Source: CAILUG01 sp038125665
GTDB taxonomy: Bacteria; Pseudomonadota; Gammaproteobacteria; Pseudomonadales; Pseudohongiellaceae
Direction of reading: 5' to 3'
Length of the DNA stretch: 64,000 nucleotides
Assembly: GCA_038125665.1 (NCBI GenBank)
Contig: JAYPEI010000006.1
Coordinates: forward strand, 1 to 64,000
Shown here: piece by piece, positions 25,166 to 33,833 of the stretch
How positions within the stretch are numbered: the stretch's first letter is position 1
Layout of the letters: every line of letters starts with the position of its first letter
Program-made: the position numbers and the translations under genes
The notes under the pieces: model-generated
What the model saw: only the letters and a program-made list of their open reading frames with translations
Database searches by the model: none
Told to the model about the DNA's origin: nothing

Positions 25166-27787
25166 ATGAATTCCTCCCAGATACGCCAAGCATTTTTAGA
25201 TTATTTTGATGGTCTGCAGCACACAGTAGTGAAAAGCTCTTCGCTGGTACCAGAAAATGATCCTACATTGCTTTTTACAAATGCAGGTATGGTCCAATTC
25301 AAGGATGCATTTCTAGGAGCAGAAAAAAGACCTTATGTTCGTGCAGTAAGCACTCAACGCTGCGTACGTGCAGGGGGTAAACACAATGATCTTGAAAATG
25401 TTGGCTACACTGCTCGCCACCATACTTTCTTTGAAATGCTTGGTAACTTTAGTTTTGGAGATTATTTCAAACAGAATGCTATAAGGTTTGCTTGGGATTT
25501 TCTGACAGTCAAGCTTGCGCTACCAAAAGAGAAATTATGGGTTACAGTCTATAAAGATGATGATGAAGCTGCAGGAATCTGGGAAAAAGAAATCGGTGTC
25601 CCACCAGATAGAATCACCCGGTTAGGTGAGAGTTCGAATTTTTGGTCTATGGGAGATACTGGACCGTGTGGTCCCTGCTCGGAAATTTTTTATGATCACG
25701 GGCCTGAAGTGGCTGGTGGTCCTCCAGGATCACCCGATGAAGACGGAGATAGATATATTGAGATTTGGAATCTAGTCTTTATGCAGTTCAATCGAAACGC
25801 AGATGGTAAAATGACTCCCCTACCAGAGCCTTCTGTGGATACTGGTATGGGGCTAGAAAGAATCTCTGCCATTATGCAAGGAGTCCACAGTAATTATGAG
25901 ATAGATCTTTTTCAGTCGCTAATCAAGGCTGCAGCGGAAGCCACCGCTACGATTGATTTGAAAAACAATTCTTTGAAAGTTATAGCAGATCATATTCGCT
26001 CTAGTGCTTTTCTTATTGGTGATGGCGTGCATCCTTCTAATGAGGGTCGTGGTTATGTGCTAAGAAGAATTATTCGTCGTGCCATACGGCATGGTCACAA
26101 ACTTGGTCAAACTGGAGTATTTTTCTCAAAGCTTGTTGCCCCACTTGCAAGCTTAATGGGAGAGGCCTATCCGGAATTGGCCAAAGCCTCAAGTTCCATT
26201 GCGAAAACTTTGCTTGGCGAGGAGGAGCAGTTTGCGCGTACTTTGGATAAAGGAATGTCATTATTGGAAGAAGCTATCTCAAAATTAGATGATGGTGTCA
26301 TCCCAGGAGACACTTTATTTAAGTTGTATGACACCTATGGTTTCCCTGTGGATCTCACTGCGGATATTGCTCGTGAACGTGGTCTCCAAGTTGATCTCGC
26401 CGGTTTTGAAGAGGCTATGGAACAACAGAGAGAACTTGCCCGGGCTGCCAGTAAATTTGATACTCAGGTTAATTTAGAAATTAACGTAGAAGGGCCCAGT
26501 GAGTTTCTGGGCTATGAGCAAATGGAAACTCCAGCGAAAGTCCTAGCCCTGTTTACCGACAGCAAACCTGTGAAATCATTGGGCGCTGGGCAGAGAGGGG
26601 TAGTTATCCTTGACCGGACAACACTTTATGCCGAGAGTGGTGGTCAAGTGGGTGACCATGGTCATATTGTTTGTGGTGAAGCTACTTTTGTAGTTGAAGA
26701 TACTCAAAAACAAGGTAAGCATATCCTTCACCTCGGAAAGATACAACGAGGAACTCTAAATATTGAAAGTTCTGTTCAAATCCAAGTAACCTCTATGCGT
26801 CGTCAAGCGACCATGCTCAATCATAGTGCTACCCATCTGATGCATGCTGCATTGCGTGAGGTGCTTGGAACTCATGTGACACAAAAAGGATCCTTAGTAA
26901 CACCCCAAGTACTTCGCTTTGATTTTTCCCACAACCAGCCTGTATCACAAGCAGAGTTGGCCAAAGTAGAAGATATAGTCAATGCACAAATTCAGGGTAA
27001 TTTTTCTGTACAGCACGAAGAGATGGGTATTGATGAAGCTAAGGCAAAAGGAGCTATGGCTCTTTTTGGTGAGAAATATGGTGATACGGTGCGTGTTATT
27101 ACTATGGGAGAAGCCAAATCCGAAAAGAATGCTAGCTTCTCTGTTGAGCTTTGCGGTGGGACTCACGTTAAGAGAACCGGTGATATTGGGTTGTTTCGAA
27201 TCACTCAAGAAAGTGGTATCGCCGCTGGTGTTCGTCGCATTGAAGCAGTGACAGGGCTTGGTGCTTTGCAAAGCGTGCGTCAAGATGAAACCTTACTAGG
27301 CTCTTTAAGTGCTGCACTAAAGACCAACAAGTCTCATCTTGCAGAAAAATTACAAAACTTGCTTGCAACACAGCGTGCAATGGAAAAAGAATTACAGCAA
27401 TTGAAATCTAGCATGGTATCTAAGGCTGGAGATGAACTGCTTAACAAAGCACGAATTATCGCTGGTCATAAAGTGTTAATTAGTGAATTGCCAGGGCTAG
27501 ATGGGAAAGCACTACGTAATACCGCCGATCAGTTAAGGAATAAATTAGGTGAAAGTGTTGTGGTTCTAGCCTGTCAAGATGGCGATAAAGTTAATGTAGT
27601 AGTTGCTGTGAGTAAGTCACTGACAAATAGCTTGAAAGCTGGTGAGCTTGTTTCTATTCTGGCCTCCTATGTGGGAGGTAAAGGCGGTGGGCGTCCAGAT
27701 TTGGCGATGGCTGGGGGGATAAATCCAGCTGGGTTGGGACAGTTGCTTGAAAAAGCCCCAAACGAAATTCAACAACGCCTAAGCTAG
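25166..27787 (+). CDS. alaS: Alanine-tRNA ligase
   Basis: An 873-residue class II aminoacyl-tRNA synthetase that charges tRNA-Ala and edits mischarged Ser/Gly. Domains in order: catalytic core with QRCVRAGGKHNDLENVG and HTFFEMLGNFSFGDYFK; tRNA-recognition helical region; editing domain with the zinc ligands HSATHLMHAAL and ELCGGTHV; C-terminal oligomerisation/DHHA1 domain with GGKGGGRPDLAMAGG. Length matches the family. It starts the block alaS-lysC-csrA-tRNA-Ser(GCU) that is conserved in many gammaproteobacteria. The start is ATG 25166, with a weak ribosome site (AGGT). Confidence 0.98.
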   Translation: MNSSQIRQAFLDYFDGLQHTVVKSSSLVPENDPTLLFTNAGMVQFKDAFLGAEKRPYVRAVSTQRCVRAGGKHNDLENVGYTARHHTFFEMLGNFSFGDYFKQNAIRFAWDFLTVKLALPKEKLWVTVYKDDDEAAGIWEKEIGVPPDRITRLGESSNFWSMGDTGPCGPCSEIFYDHGPEVAGGPPGSPDEDGDRYIEIWNLVFMQFNRNADGKMTPLPEPSVDTGMGLERISAIMQGVHSNYEIDLFQSLIKAAAEATATIDLKNNSLKVIADHIRSSAFLIGDGVHPSNEGRGYVLRRIIRRAIRHGHKLGQTGVFFSKLVAPLASLMGEAYPELAKASSSIAKTLLGEEEQFARTLDKGMSLLEEAISKLDDGVIPGDTLFKLYDTYGFPVDLTADIARERGLQVDLAGFEEAMEQQRELARAASKFDTQVNLEINVEGPSEFLGYEQMETPAKVLALFTDSKPVKSLGAGQRGVVILDRTTLYAESGGQVGDHGHIVCGEATFVVEDTQKQGKHILHLGKIQRGTLNIESSVQIQVTSMRRQATMLNHSATHLMHAALREVLGTHVTQKGSLVTPQVLRFDFSHNQPVSQAELAKVEDIVNAQIQGNFSVQHEEMGIDEAKAKGAMALFGEKYGDTVRVITMGEAKSEKNASFSVELCGGTHVKRTGDIGLFRITQESGIAAGVRRIEAVTGLGALQSVRQDETLLGSLSAALKTNKSHLAEKLQNLLATQRAMEKELQQLKSSMVSKAGDELLNKARIIAGHKVLISELPGLDGKALRNTADQLRNKLGESVVVLACQDGDKVNVVVAVSKSLTNSLKAGELVSILASYVGGKGGGRPDLAMAGGINPAGLGQLLEKAPNEIQQRLS

Positions 27788-27821
27788 TCGCTTTGGCATA
27801 TTTTTACGGAATGATGGCAAA

Positions 27822-29039
27822 ATGGCATTGATCGTTCAAAAGTATGGTGGGACCTCGGTAGGGTCTATTGAGCGGATACAAAATGTCGCCCGCAAAGTTG
27901 CGAAATATCGTGATGCTGGGCATGAGGTGATTGTAGTTGTATCTGCTATGAGTGGAGTAACAAACAAGCTGGTCGAAATGGCCCATGCATTGCAAAAAGA
28001 GCCATCTCCTAGAGAAATGGATGCGTTACTTTCTACAGGTGAGCAAACGACGATAGCTTTACTCAGCATGGCATTAGAGGAAGCTGGATATTCGGCGATC
28101 TCTTACACTGGTCAACAAGTAAGTATTCTAACTGATAGTGCTTTTAATAAAGCACGTATCATTAGTATAGACCAAGAGCGAGTCCGCGCTGATTTGGGTA
28201 GAGGCCGTGTTGTAGTGGTTGCTGGATTTCAGGGGGTAGATAGTGCTGGAAACATCACTACTCTCGGAAGAGGTGGATCGGATACTACTGCTGTCGCACT
28301 TGCTGCTGCTTTGAAGGCAGATGAGTGTCAGATTTTTACGGATGTGGATGGTGTGTACACCACAGATCCACGGGTGGTGCCAGAAGCAAAACGCTTGAAC
28401 ACAATCACGTTTGAAGAAATGCTGGAAATGGCAAGTCAGGGAGCCAAAGTTTTGCAGATTCGCTCTGTTGAATTCGCAAGTAAATACAATGTTCCACTAC
28501 GTGTACTGTCCAGTTTAGAGGATGGACCTGGAACACTTATCGTCTCGGAGGATGCTAACAATATGGAAAACCCCGTAATTTCAGGTATTGCATTTACTAA
28601 GGATGAAGCTAAGCTGAGTATTCTGGGAGTACCTGATGTACCAGGTGTAGCGTATAAAGTATTTGGCCCAATATCGGATGCCAATATTGAAGTAGATGTT
28701 ATTGTTCAGAATGTTGGCGAGGACAATACCAACGACATCACTTTTACGGTGCAACGAAAAGACACTATGAAAGCAAAACGTCTTTTAGAACAAGTTGCCA
28801 AAGAGCTCAAGGCAGAATCTGTTGAAATTAATGAGACTGTAGCCAAAATTTCAATGGTTGGCGTTGGGATGCGTTCACATGCAGGTATCGCGAGCAAAAT
28901 GTTCAAGGCATTAGCCAGTGAAAATATTAACATACAGTTGATTACCACATCAGAAATTAAAATTTCAGTGATTATCGAAGATAAATATCTGGAGTTAGCA
29001 GTTAGAGCGTTACATAGTGCTTTTGAGTTAGAAAAATAA
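27822..29039 (+). CDS. lysC: Aspartate kinase
   Basis: A 405-residue aspartokinase, the first enzyme of the Lys/Met/Thr pathway (aspartate + ATP to aspartyl-phosphate). The N-terminal kinase domain starts VQKYGGTSVGSIERI and has GRGGSDTTAVALAAALKADECQIFTDVDGVYTTDPR; two C-terminal ACT domains (from about residue 260) mediate feedback inhibition. Length and the monofunctional layout match Pseudomonas-type LysC. It starts 34 nt after alaS and precedes csrA, a conserved order. No lysine riboswitch is visible in the short alaS-lysC gap. It feeds the dapD and dapE genes found at 55-57 kb. Confidence 0.97.
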   Translation: MALIVQKYGGTSVGSIERIQNVARKVAKYRDAGHEVIVVVSAMSGVTNKLVEMAHALQKEPSPREMDALLSTGEQTTIALLSMALEEAGYSAISYTGQQVSILTDSAFNKARIISIDQERVRADLGRGRVVVVAGFQGVDSAGNITTLGRGGSDTTAVALAAALKADECQIFTDVDGVYTTDPRVVPEAKRLNTITFEEMLEMASQGAKVLQIRSVEFASKYNVPLRVLSSLEDGPGTLIVSEDANNMENPVISGIAFTKDEAKLSILGVPDVPGVAYKVFGPISDANIEVDVIVQNVGEDNTNDITFTVQRKDTMKAKRLLEQVAKELKAESVEINETVAKISMVGVGMRSHAGIASKMFKALASENINIQLITTSEIKISVIIEDKYLELAVRALHSAFELEK

Positions 29040-29061
29040 CCAAATAATCTCCTAGAATTTA

Positions 29062-29089
29062 TTGGAAATTACAGAGGGTCGTATATAAG
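29062..29089 (+). promoter_or_regulatory. Putative csrA promoter
   Basis: TTGGAA (29062-29067), 16 nt spacer and TATAAG (29084-29089) resemble a sigma-70 promoter in the lysC-csrA gap, 63 nt before the csrA start codon. This would allow csrA to be expressed apart from alaS-lysC, as in related bacteria. Confidence 0.35.
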
Positions 29090-29152
29090 ACATATTAGCC
29101 AGTAGACGGGATGCCATAAGGAAGCCCGCATTAATTAATGGAGAAGAAAAAA

Positions 29153-29347
29153 ATGCTGATCTTGACTCGTCGAGTGGGTGAAACCCTAATGGTAGGTGAT
29201 GAAGTAACTGTTACAGTTCTTGGGGTAAAAGGAAATCAAGTAAGAATTGGGGTTAATGCCCCTAAAGATGTCGCTGTCCATCGTGAAGAAATTTACGAAC
29301 GTATTCACAAAGATCCTGATGGTAATGGGACAGAATCTTCTGAATAA
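29153..29347 (+). CDS. csrA: Carbon storage regulator CsrA/RsmA
   Basis: A 64-residue RNA-binding protein that blocks or stabilises mRNAs by binding GGA in hairpin loops. The sequence MLILTRRVGETLMVGDEVTVTVLGVKGNQVRIGVNAPKDVAVHREEIY is canonical, including Arg44-type and L4 positions. I place the start at ATG 29153 because the family invariably begins MLILTRR and GGAG (29140-29143) lies 9 nt upstream; the in-frame ATG at 29138 would add MEKKK and overlap that ribosome site. It sits between lysC and tRNA-Ser in the conserved order. Confidence 0.97.
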   Translation: MLILTRRVGETLMVGDEVTVTVLGVKGNQVRIGVNAPKDVAVHREEIYERIHKDPDGNGTESSE

Positions 29348-29368
29348 TCCTTTAATTGAGGTGATAGT

Positions 29369-29387
29369 GCTGGCCTTGAGGGCCAGC
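29369..29387 (+). terminator. Hairpin after csrA
   Basis: GCTGGCC (29369-29375), loop TTGAG, GGCCAGC (29381-29387): a 7-bp G+C-rich perfect stem 21 nt after the csrA stop. There is no clear U-run after it, so it may be a weak or Rho-assisted terminator, or an mRNA-end stabiliser. Confidence 0.5.
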
Positions 29388-29435
29388 TGTGATATCATTC
29401 AAACTTTTGACACATAGCAAAAATTTTTCTGCAGT

Positions 29436-29466
29436 TTGAGTCATTAGCAATACCGTTGAGTATTCT
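29436..29466 (+). promoter_or_regulatory. Possible tRNA-Ser promoter
   Basis: TTGAGT (29436-29441) and TATTCT (29461-29466), 19 nt apart, lie 24 nt upstream of the tRNA. Both hexamers match the sigma-70 consensus in 4 of 6 positions. A consensus-perfect TTGACA at 29407-29412 lacks a good -10. Confidence 0.25.
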
Positions 29467-29490
29467 TTCTGCCTATGTGTGATCCTAAAC

Positions 29491-29580
29491 GGAGAGATGG
29501 CCGAGTGGCTGAAGGCGCGCCCCTGCTAAGGGCGTATGGGAGAAATCTCATCGAGGGTTCGAATCCCTCTCTCTCCGCCA
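29491..29580 (+). tRNA. tRNA-Ser (anticodon GCU)
   Basis: A 90-nt class II tRNA including an encoded CCA. The acceptor stem pairs GGAGAGA with TCTCTCC; the anticodon stem CGCCC/GGGCG encloses the loop CTGCTAA with anticodon GCT at 29525-29527; the long variable arm (ATGGGAGAAATCTCATC region) and T-loop GGTTCGAATCC are present. It reads AGC/AGU serine codons. Its position after csrA is typical, but in many relatives a tRNA-Arg follows and none is seen here. Confidence 0.97.
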
Positions 29581-29899
29581 TGCACCGTTACTTAAACTTA
29601 TTCCCGCGTCAACTACCAAATAACACCTTGTTGTCAAATTCTGACCTAGTTGTTATGGATGGTTAGCATTAAATAGCAAGCCCGCCTTAAGTAAGTTTTT
29701 AGCTGTGTTAACTTTGTTAACTTTTTATGTATACTATTTGTTAATTGCGCTGCCGAAAGTTAAGCAAACTATCAACAATTAGCTGAAGCGAAAAATCACT
29801 TTACTTATCCATCTTGGATTTATAAGACTAAAATATATGCTAGTATCAATAACATATAGCAATCCATAGATCCTTTGAGACTGAATCAAGAGGGGGCGC
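29581..29899. other. A+T-rich intergenic region after tRNA-Ser
   Basis: No gene is visible in these 319 nt. A tandem GTTAACTTT repeat (29707-29724) precedes a possible promoter, TTAACT (29708-29713), 16 nt, TATACT (29730-29735), pointing to the downstream genes. No copy of the tRNA 3' end was noticed, so an attachment site is not supported. Confidence 0.5.
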
Positions 29900-30313
29900 A
29901 TGCTTAGAAGAGAATTAATCAAAACCTTGCCTGTATCTATCACGGGTTCGGTATTTTCTGTATCCTCACTGAACTTGAAAGGAGCTAATGATACTTCCAA
30001 AAGCAAAATCGACCCTGATTATTTTTTATTAGACCGTAGCTGGGTTAAGACATCAATAGCGTCAGAGGTGCTCTCCTCTGAAGGATTTAAAGATTCCCAG
30101 GTAATACTGGTGGGGGGGGATGTCACTGATTTTTGGCGAAAAGAGCTCGGCAGTGGAAAGAAGGAACTGCCCGAAACTCTTGTCGGGTTTACTGAAGAAA
30201 GCTTTTACTTCTGTTTGAAGCGTTTAATGGCTACATCATCAAATCACTCGCTTGAAACTCAAATTGCGCTGCTAAAAAATGGGCTATACAACTGGATAAT
30301 TTCAATTGTATAA
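29900..30313 (+). CDS. Hypothetical small protein with Tat-like leader
   Basis: A 137-residue protein of unknown family. It begins MLRRELIKTLPVSITGSVFSV, resembling the RR-x-x-x-K leader of small Tat-secreted proteins, though the hydrophobic part is weak. The rest is polar, with SQVILVGGDVTDFWRKEL and LVGFTEESFYFCLKRLM as the most structured parts. A strong AGGGGG lies about 4-9 nt before ATG 29900, supporting translation. It is 35 nt upstream of the flavoprotein gene and in the same direction, so it probably belongs to that operon and may be an accessory exported with, or assisting, that enzyme (inference). Confidence 0.6.
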   Translation: MLRRELIKTLPVSITGSVFSVSSLNLKGANDTSKSKIDPDYFLLDRSWVKTSIASEVLSSEGFKDSQVILVGGDVTDFWRKELGSGKKELPETLVGFTEESFYFCLKRLMATSSNHSLETQIALLKNGLYNWIISIV

Positions 30314-30348
30314 AATAATCAAATACAATAAGTTATAAGGGGTTTTTA

Positions 30349-31914
30349 ATGGCTGAATCAAATGATAAAGGGAGAGTTGAACATGCTGTTCTGTCAACGG
30401 CCATGGAACGCTTTGCCTCAGTTGTTGGGAAGGACTGGGTGTTTGGTGCAGAGAAAACCTCAAGTTATAACGACCCTTATCCATTAACAAATAATCCTGA
30501 AGAGCACAAACCAGCCGGTGCAGTGGCACCGGCGTCAGTGGATGAAGTTCAAGGTATAGTAGCAATAGCTAATGAGCTGGGTATTCCCTTATGGCCTGTC
30601 TCTCGTGGCAATAATTTTGCCTATGGTGGCTCTGCGCCTGTGATGGCTGGAACAGTAGTGCTGGATATGAGTCGCATGAATCGTATCATTGAAGTGAACG
30701 AAGAATTTGGCTATGCATTGGTTGAACCTGGTGTAAGTTACTTTGACCTTTATGACTACATTCAATCAAAAGGGTTAAAGCTTTGGTTGGATGTGCCGGA
30801 TCCCGGTTGGGGTTCTGTGATGGGTAACGCCCTGGATCATGGAATTGGTTATACCCCGTATGGTGATCACTTTGCTATGCAGTGTGGTATGGAGGTAGTG
30901 CTACCTACTGGTGAGATCATCAGAACTGGTATGGGTTCGCTTGAGGGAAACAATACATGGCAGCTCTTTAAGTACGGTTTCGGTCCTTATGTAGATGGTA
31001 TGTTTTCACAGTCAAATTTTGGTATTGTCACGAAAATGGGTATATGGCTGATGCCAGAACCTGCAGGTTATCGTCCTTACATGATTTCCTTTGAGAAAGA
31101 GGAAGACATAGAACAAGTGGTAGAAATTCTGCGTCCCTTAAAAGTTGGGTCAATTATTCAGAATGCTGCGACTATCCGTAGTTTACTAATTGATGCCGCT
31201 GTTCATGAACCAAAATCTCGTTACTATGATGGTAAAGGTCCCACACCCAAAAGTATCTACAAGAAAATTATGGAAGATCAACATATGGGGATGTGGAATT
31301 TTTGTGGTGCGCTGTATGGTCCACCTCCAGTGACAGATACTTTGTGGTCAGTTATTCGTGATTCCTTTGCACAAGTTCCTGGGGCTAAATTCTACTTCCC
31401 TGAAGATCGGACAAGAGAATATGATATCTTATTACATCGTGCTGAAACGATGAAAGGTATTCCTAAACTCACTGAATTTAACTTTTTAAACTGGAATGGG
31501 GGCGGTGGCCATGTGGGATTCTCTCCTGTGTCTCCACTCACAGGCAAAGATGCTATAGGACAATATCGTTTTGTTGACGAGCTAGTGCGTAGTTACGGTT
31601 TTGATTATATGGCTGTCATGGCCGTAGGTTGGCGTGAACTACACCATGTCGTCATTATAGTTTATGATAAAAATAGTCCAGATGAGATCAAGCGAATGGA
31701 TGAGCTGTTCAACATTCTTGTTGATAAAGCAGCTGAGGAAGGCTACGGTGAATATCGTACACATGTTCGCTATATGGATCGAATTGCAGCTACTTATAAT
31801 TGGAATAACGGCTCATTGTGGCGTATGCATGAGCGGTTAAAAGATGCGTTAGATCCTAATGGTATCATTGCTCCAGGCAAGTCTGGTATTTGGCCCAAGC
31901 GTTATAGGGGGTAA
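30349..31914 (+). CDS. VAO/4-cresol dehydrogenase-family flavoprotein
   Basis: A 521-residue flavoenzyme very like vanillyl-alcohol oxidase and the flavoprotein subunit of 4-cresol dehydrogenase, which oxidise para-alkylphenols. The FAD domain has PVSRGNNFAYGGSAP, a variant of the usual phosphate-binding loop, plus LVEPGVSYFDLYDYI and GVGYTPYGDH-like GIGYTPYGDH (about 166-174); the cap has GIPKLTEFNFLNW followed by GGGGHVGFSPV with His388 where VAO carries its flavin-linked His422; the active-site Tyr-Arg pair lies in GEYRTH; the C-terminus is DPNGIIAPGKSGIWP. AAGGGG precedes ATG 30349. A cytochrome gene follows 2 nt after the stop, so it acts as a dehydrogenase rather than an oxidase (inference). 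No signal peptide is evident, though the cytochrome partner is exported. Confidence 0.88.
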   Translation: MAESNDKGRVEHAVLSTAMERFASVVGKDWVFGAEKTSSYNDPYPLTNNPEEHKPAGAVAPASVDEVQGIVAIANELGIPLWPVSRGNNFAYGGSAPVMAGTVVLDMSRMNRIIEVNEEFGYALVEPGVSYFDLYDYIQSKGLKLWLDVPDPGWGSVMGNALDHGIGYTPYGDHFAMQCGMEVVLPTGEIIRTGMGSLEGNNTWQLFKYGFGPYVDGMFSQSNFGIVTKMGIWLMPEPAGYRPYMISFEKEEDIEQVVEILRPLKVGSIIQNAATIRSLLIDAAVHEPKSRYYDGKGPTPKSIYKKIMEDQHMGMWNFCGALYGPPPVTDTLWSVIRDSFAQVPGAKFYFPEDRTREYDILLHRAETMKGIPKLTEFNFLNWNGGGGHVGFSPVSPLTGKDAIGQYRFVDELVRSYGFDYMAVMAVGWRELHHVVIIVYDKNSPDEIKRMDELFNILVDKAAEEGYGEYRTHVRYMDRIAATYNWNNGSLWRMHERLKDALDPNGIIAPGKSGIWPKRYRG

Positions 31915-31916
31915 CC

Positions 31917-32282
31917 ATGTATTTTTTTTACAACAATCGTGTAGGTCGTGTAGTTAGTCTAATGCCCACGAGTTTTGCGCTATTAGTGACGTTACATTCT
32001 GCTAATGTCTTTGCACAGGATCAGGCTATAGGTGTTGGACATACTGTTTTCAAGAAACATTGTGCTGCTTGTCATGCACCTGGTTTGAATCATCCAGGTA
32101 CTATACAGCTGACGAAAACGCGCGGGGAAGCTAATGGTGTATTGGAAGAGAGAAACAACTTGCCTCCCGCATATGTAAAAAATATTGTAAGAGCAGGACT
32201 TAATGGAATGCCTGGATTTAAACCTTCCACTATTACAGAAGCACAACTTGAATCTTTGGCGGAGTATCTGGCGCCCAAATAA
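31917..32282 (+). CDS. Cytochrome c subunit paired with the flavoprotein
   Basis: A 121-residue exported mono-heme cytochrome. The leader (MPTSFALLVTLHSANVFAQ) is followed by the heme motif CAACHAPGLNHPG and a Met-ligand candidate in GLNGMPGFKPS; TEAQLESLAEYLAPK ends the class I fold. Gene order (2 nt after the flavoprotein) and size match the cytochrome subunit (PchC-like) of 4-cresol dehydrogenase, which receives electrons from the flavin. ATG 31917 has GGGGG 4-5 nt upstream. The pair probably oxidises a para-substituted phenol or related alcohol in the periplasm. Confidence 0.87.
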   Translation: MYFFYNNRVGRVVSLMPTSFALLVTLHSANVFAQDQAIGVGHTVFKKHCAACHAPGLNHPGTIQLTKTRGEANGVLEERNNLPPAYVKNIVRAGLNGMPGFKPSTITEAQLESLAEYLAPK

Positions 32283-32503
32283 ATACTAAAGTACCTCAGT
32301 GTTGTTTCTGTTATTAAGTAATAAGAAATAGATCAAGTAGTGGTTTATTTACTAGGGTTACACTTAAAGCCCCTGGAACCGAGAATTTAACATATTTGCA
32401 AAATCACCATTAACTAGCTGCGGCTAATCTCTCGATATAAGTAATAATTACAATTTGAATCGCTAATGCCATCTATCAAGAATAGCGACCTCTTTTCAAT
32501 GAG

Positions 32504-33181
32504 TTAATACTCTCGAGGAAGAGTATCTTGACGTTCAGGTGGAATCTGCTGATCTACGGCATGCAATAAGACCGCGGCTAACAAATAGTCACCAATAATA
32601 GCAGCAATTTCGAGTGCACCTTGCTGACCAAACTCATTGACTGCAGCATCCCATAAACTTTGGTCCAAGCGATGTTCGCGCATGATTTGGCGACCATAGT
32701 CGATAATGACTTTGTCCTTAACAGGTAAGTCTTCAGTAGAATTTTTAAACTTAATCGCATCCACTACCGCTTCAGGGGTACCTTCAGCTAGTGCCGCTGG
32801 TTCATGAGCTGCCCATTCGTAAGCTTGATCAAATTCGCGAGCTGCCACCAAAATGGCCACTTCAATGTAACGACGGCCAATGACGCTATCATATCGTAGA
32901 TACTGGTTAAGAATGTCCATGGCATCGGCTACTCGGGGCATATGGATCGAAACACCTCCTGGGCCATACATCGGCGTAGTTCGATCAGCACCCAGCACGC
33001 GATCGTAAATGTGCTTGTGTTCTGGAGCAACATCGTCGCGGTATACAGGGGTGATGCGTGACAATGAATCTGGGTGAATGCGGCTAGTTGTTTGGGACAT
33101 ACAAAGACCTACAGAGGTTAGGACTAGAAAAGCACAAAGTGAGCGGCTGAAGACATATCGTTTTTTTAACAATAGTTGCAT
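32504..33181 (-). CDS. Exported carboxymuconolactone decarboxylase-like protein
   Basis: A 225-residue protein with a signal peptide (FSRSLCAFLVLTSVGLCMSQ) followed by an all-helical AhpD/carboxymuconolactone-decarboxylase fold. The core helix reads EVAILVAAREFDQAYEWAAHEPAALAEG, which carries the Y-x-W-x-x-H pattern of the non-redox branch; the CxxC of AhpD peroxidases is absent. Export is unusual for this mostly cytoplasmic family. It may be a lactone-acting or binding protein linked to the neighbouring phenol-oxidising pair, with which it converges. AGGGG precedes ATG 33181. The 221-nt gap to the cytochrome gene shows nothing clear. Confidence 0.8.
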   Translation of the reverse strand: MQLLLKKRYVFSRSLCAFLVLTSVGLCMSQTTSRIHPDSLSRITPVYRDDVAPEHKHIYDRVLGADRTTPMYGPGGVSIHMPRVADAMDILNQYLRYDSVIGRRYIEVAILVAAREFDQAYEWAAHEPAALAEGTPEAVVDAIKFKNSTEDLPVKDKVIIDYGRQIMREHRLDQSLWDAAVNEFGQQGALEIAAIIGDYLLAAVLLHAVDQQIPPERQDTLPREY

Positions 33182-33296
33182 AGGTTTCCCCTAACGTTGT
33201 CATGCTTTTTTTTGATAATCATTATAGTACGATAACAACTTAACTAGATTATGTTAATACTACTCGAAAAAACAACTTTACAGGATAAGCATCAAA

Positions 33297-33833
33297 GTGG
33301 AAATCGTCTTTCTGAATCCAGCGTATGCTAACTTACTTTCTGGCTATCACGAACATCTTCTACGTCATTCTGATGAATCCTTAGTGGAATCCTTTCCTTT
33401 TATGCCTTTCCTTGGTAGTAGTAAACGGAGGCCTAAAGGCGCGGCTGTTGAAAATCTCTCCTTAACGGTAGACCAAGTGGGGTGGCAAAGACTCTGGCTA
33501 CTTATATCAAATGAACAACATGTGGTAGGGCATATTATGCTCCGTGGTTCGCAATTGGAATCTGCATTGCATAGGTGTCAATTATCTATCGGACTTGAAG
33601 TCAACTGGCGCCGACAAGGTTGGGGTGGAAAATTACTTGATGTCGCCTTAAATTTTGCTAAACATCAACATTCCTTGGTTTGGGTAGAGCTGAGTACTTT
33701 TGCCCATAATGTTCCCGCACGAAAACTATATTTAGGTCGGGGCTTTAAAGAAGTCGGGAGGATTACTGATTGTTTTCGTTTGGAGGGGGGAAGACAAGTA
33801 GAGGATATTTGTATGACGTTACGCATTCGTTAG
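33297..33833 (+). CDS. GNAT family N-acetyltransferase
   Basis: A 178-residue acyl-CoA-dependent acetyltransferase. The CoA-binding motif A is SIGLEVNWRRQGWGGKLLD (R-x-x-G-x-G/A form), and motif B follows in VWVELSTFAHNVPARKLYLGRGFKEVG. The start is GTG 33297 with AGGA 11 nt upstream; no nearby ATG preserves the first strand. The substrate is unreadable. Its stop overlaps the umuC stop by 3 nt (convergent ends at 33831-33833 and 33830-33832), leaving no room for separate terminators. Confidence 0.82.
   Translation: MEIVFLNPAYANLLSGYHEHLLRHSDESLVESFPFMPFLGSSKRRPKGAAVENLSLTVDQVGWQRLWLLISNEQHVVGHIMLRGSQLESALHRCQLSIGLEVNWRRQGWGGKLLDVALNFAKHQHSLVWVELSTFAHNVPARKLYLGRGFKEVGRITDCFRLEGGRQVEDICMTLRIR

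Noticed and set aside
26945..27283. A minus-strand frame of 112 residues within alaS
   Set aside because: Antisense to the well conserved AlaRS editing domain region; no ribosome site or family.
27788..27821. A possible lysine riboswitch before lysC
   Set aside because: The alaS-lysC gap is only 34 nt, too short for the aptamer.
29581..29899. An attachment site at the tRNA-Ser end
   Set aside because: No repeat of the tRNA 3' sequence or integrase gene was seen in the window, so insertion is only a possibility.
32504..33181. Peroxidase (AhpD) activity for the carboxymuconolactone-like protein
   Set aside because: The CxxC redox pair of AhpD is missing; the core helix has the non-redox Y-x-W-x-x-H pattern instead.
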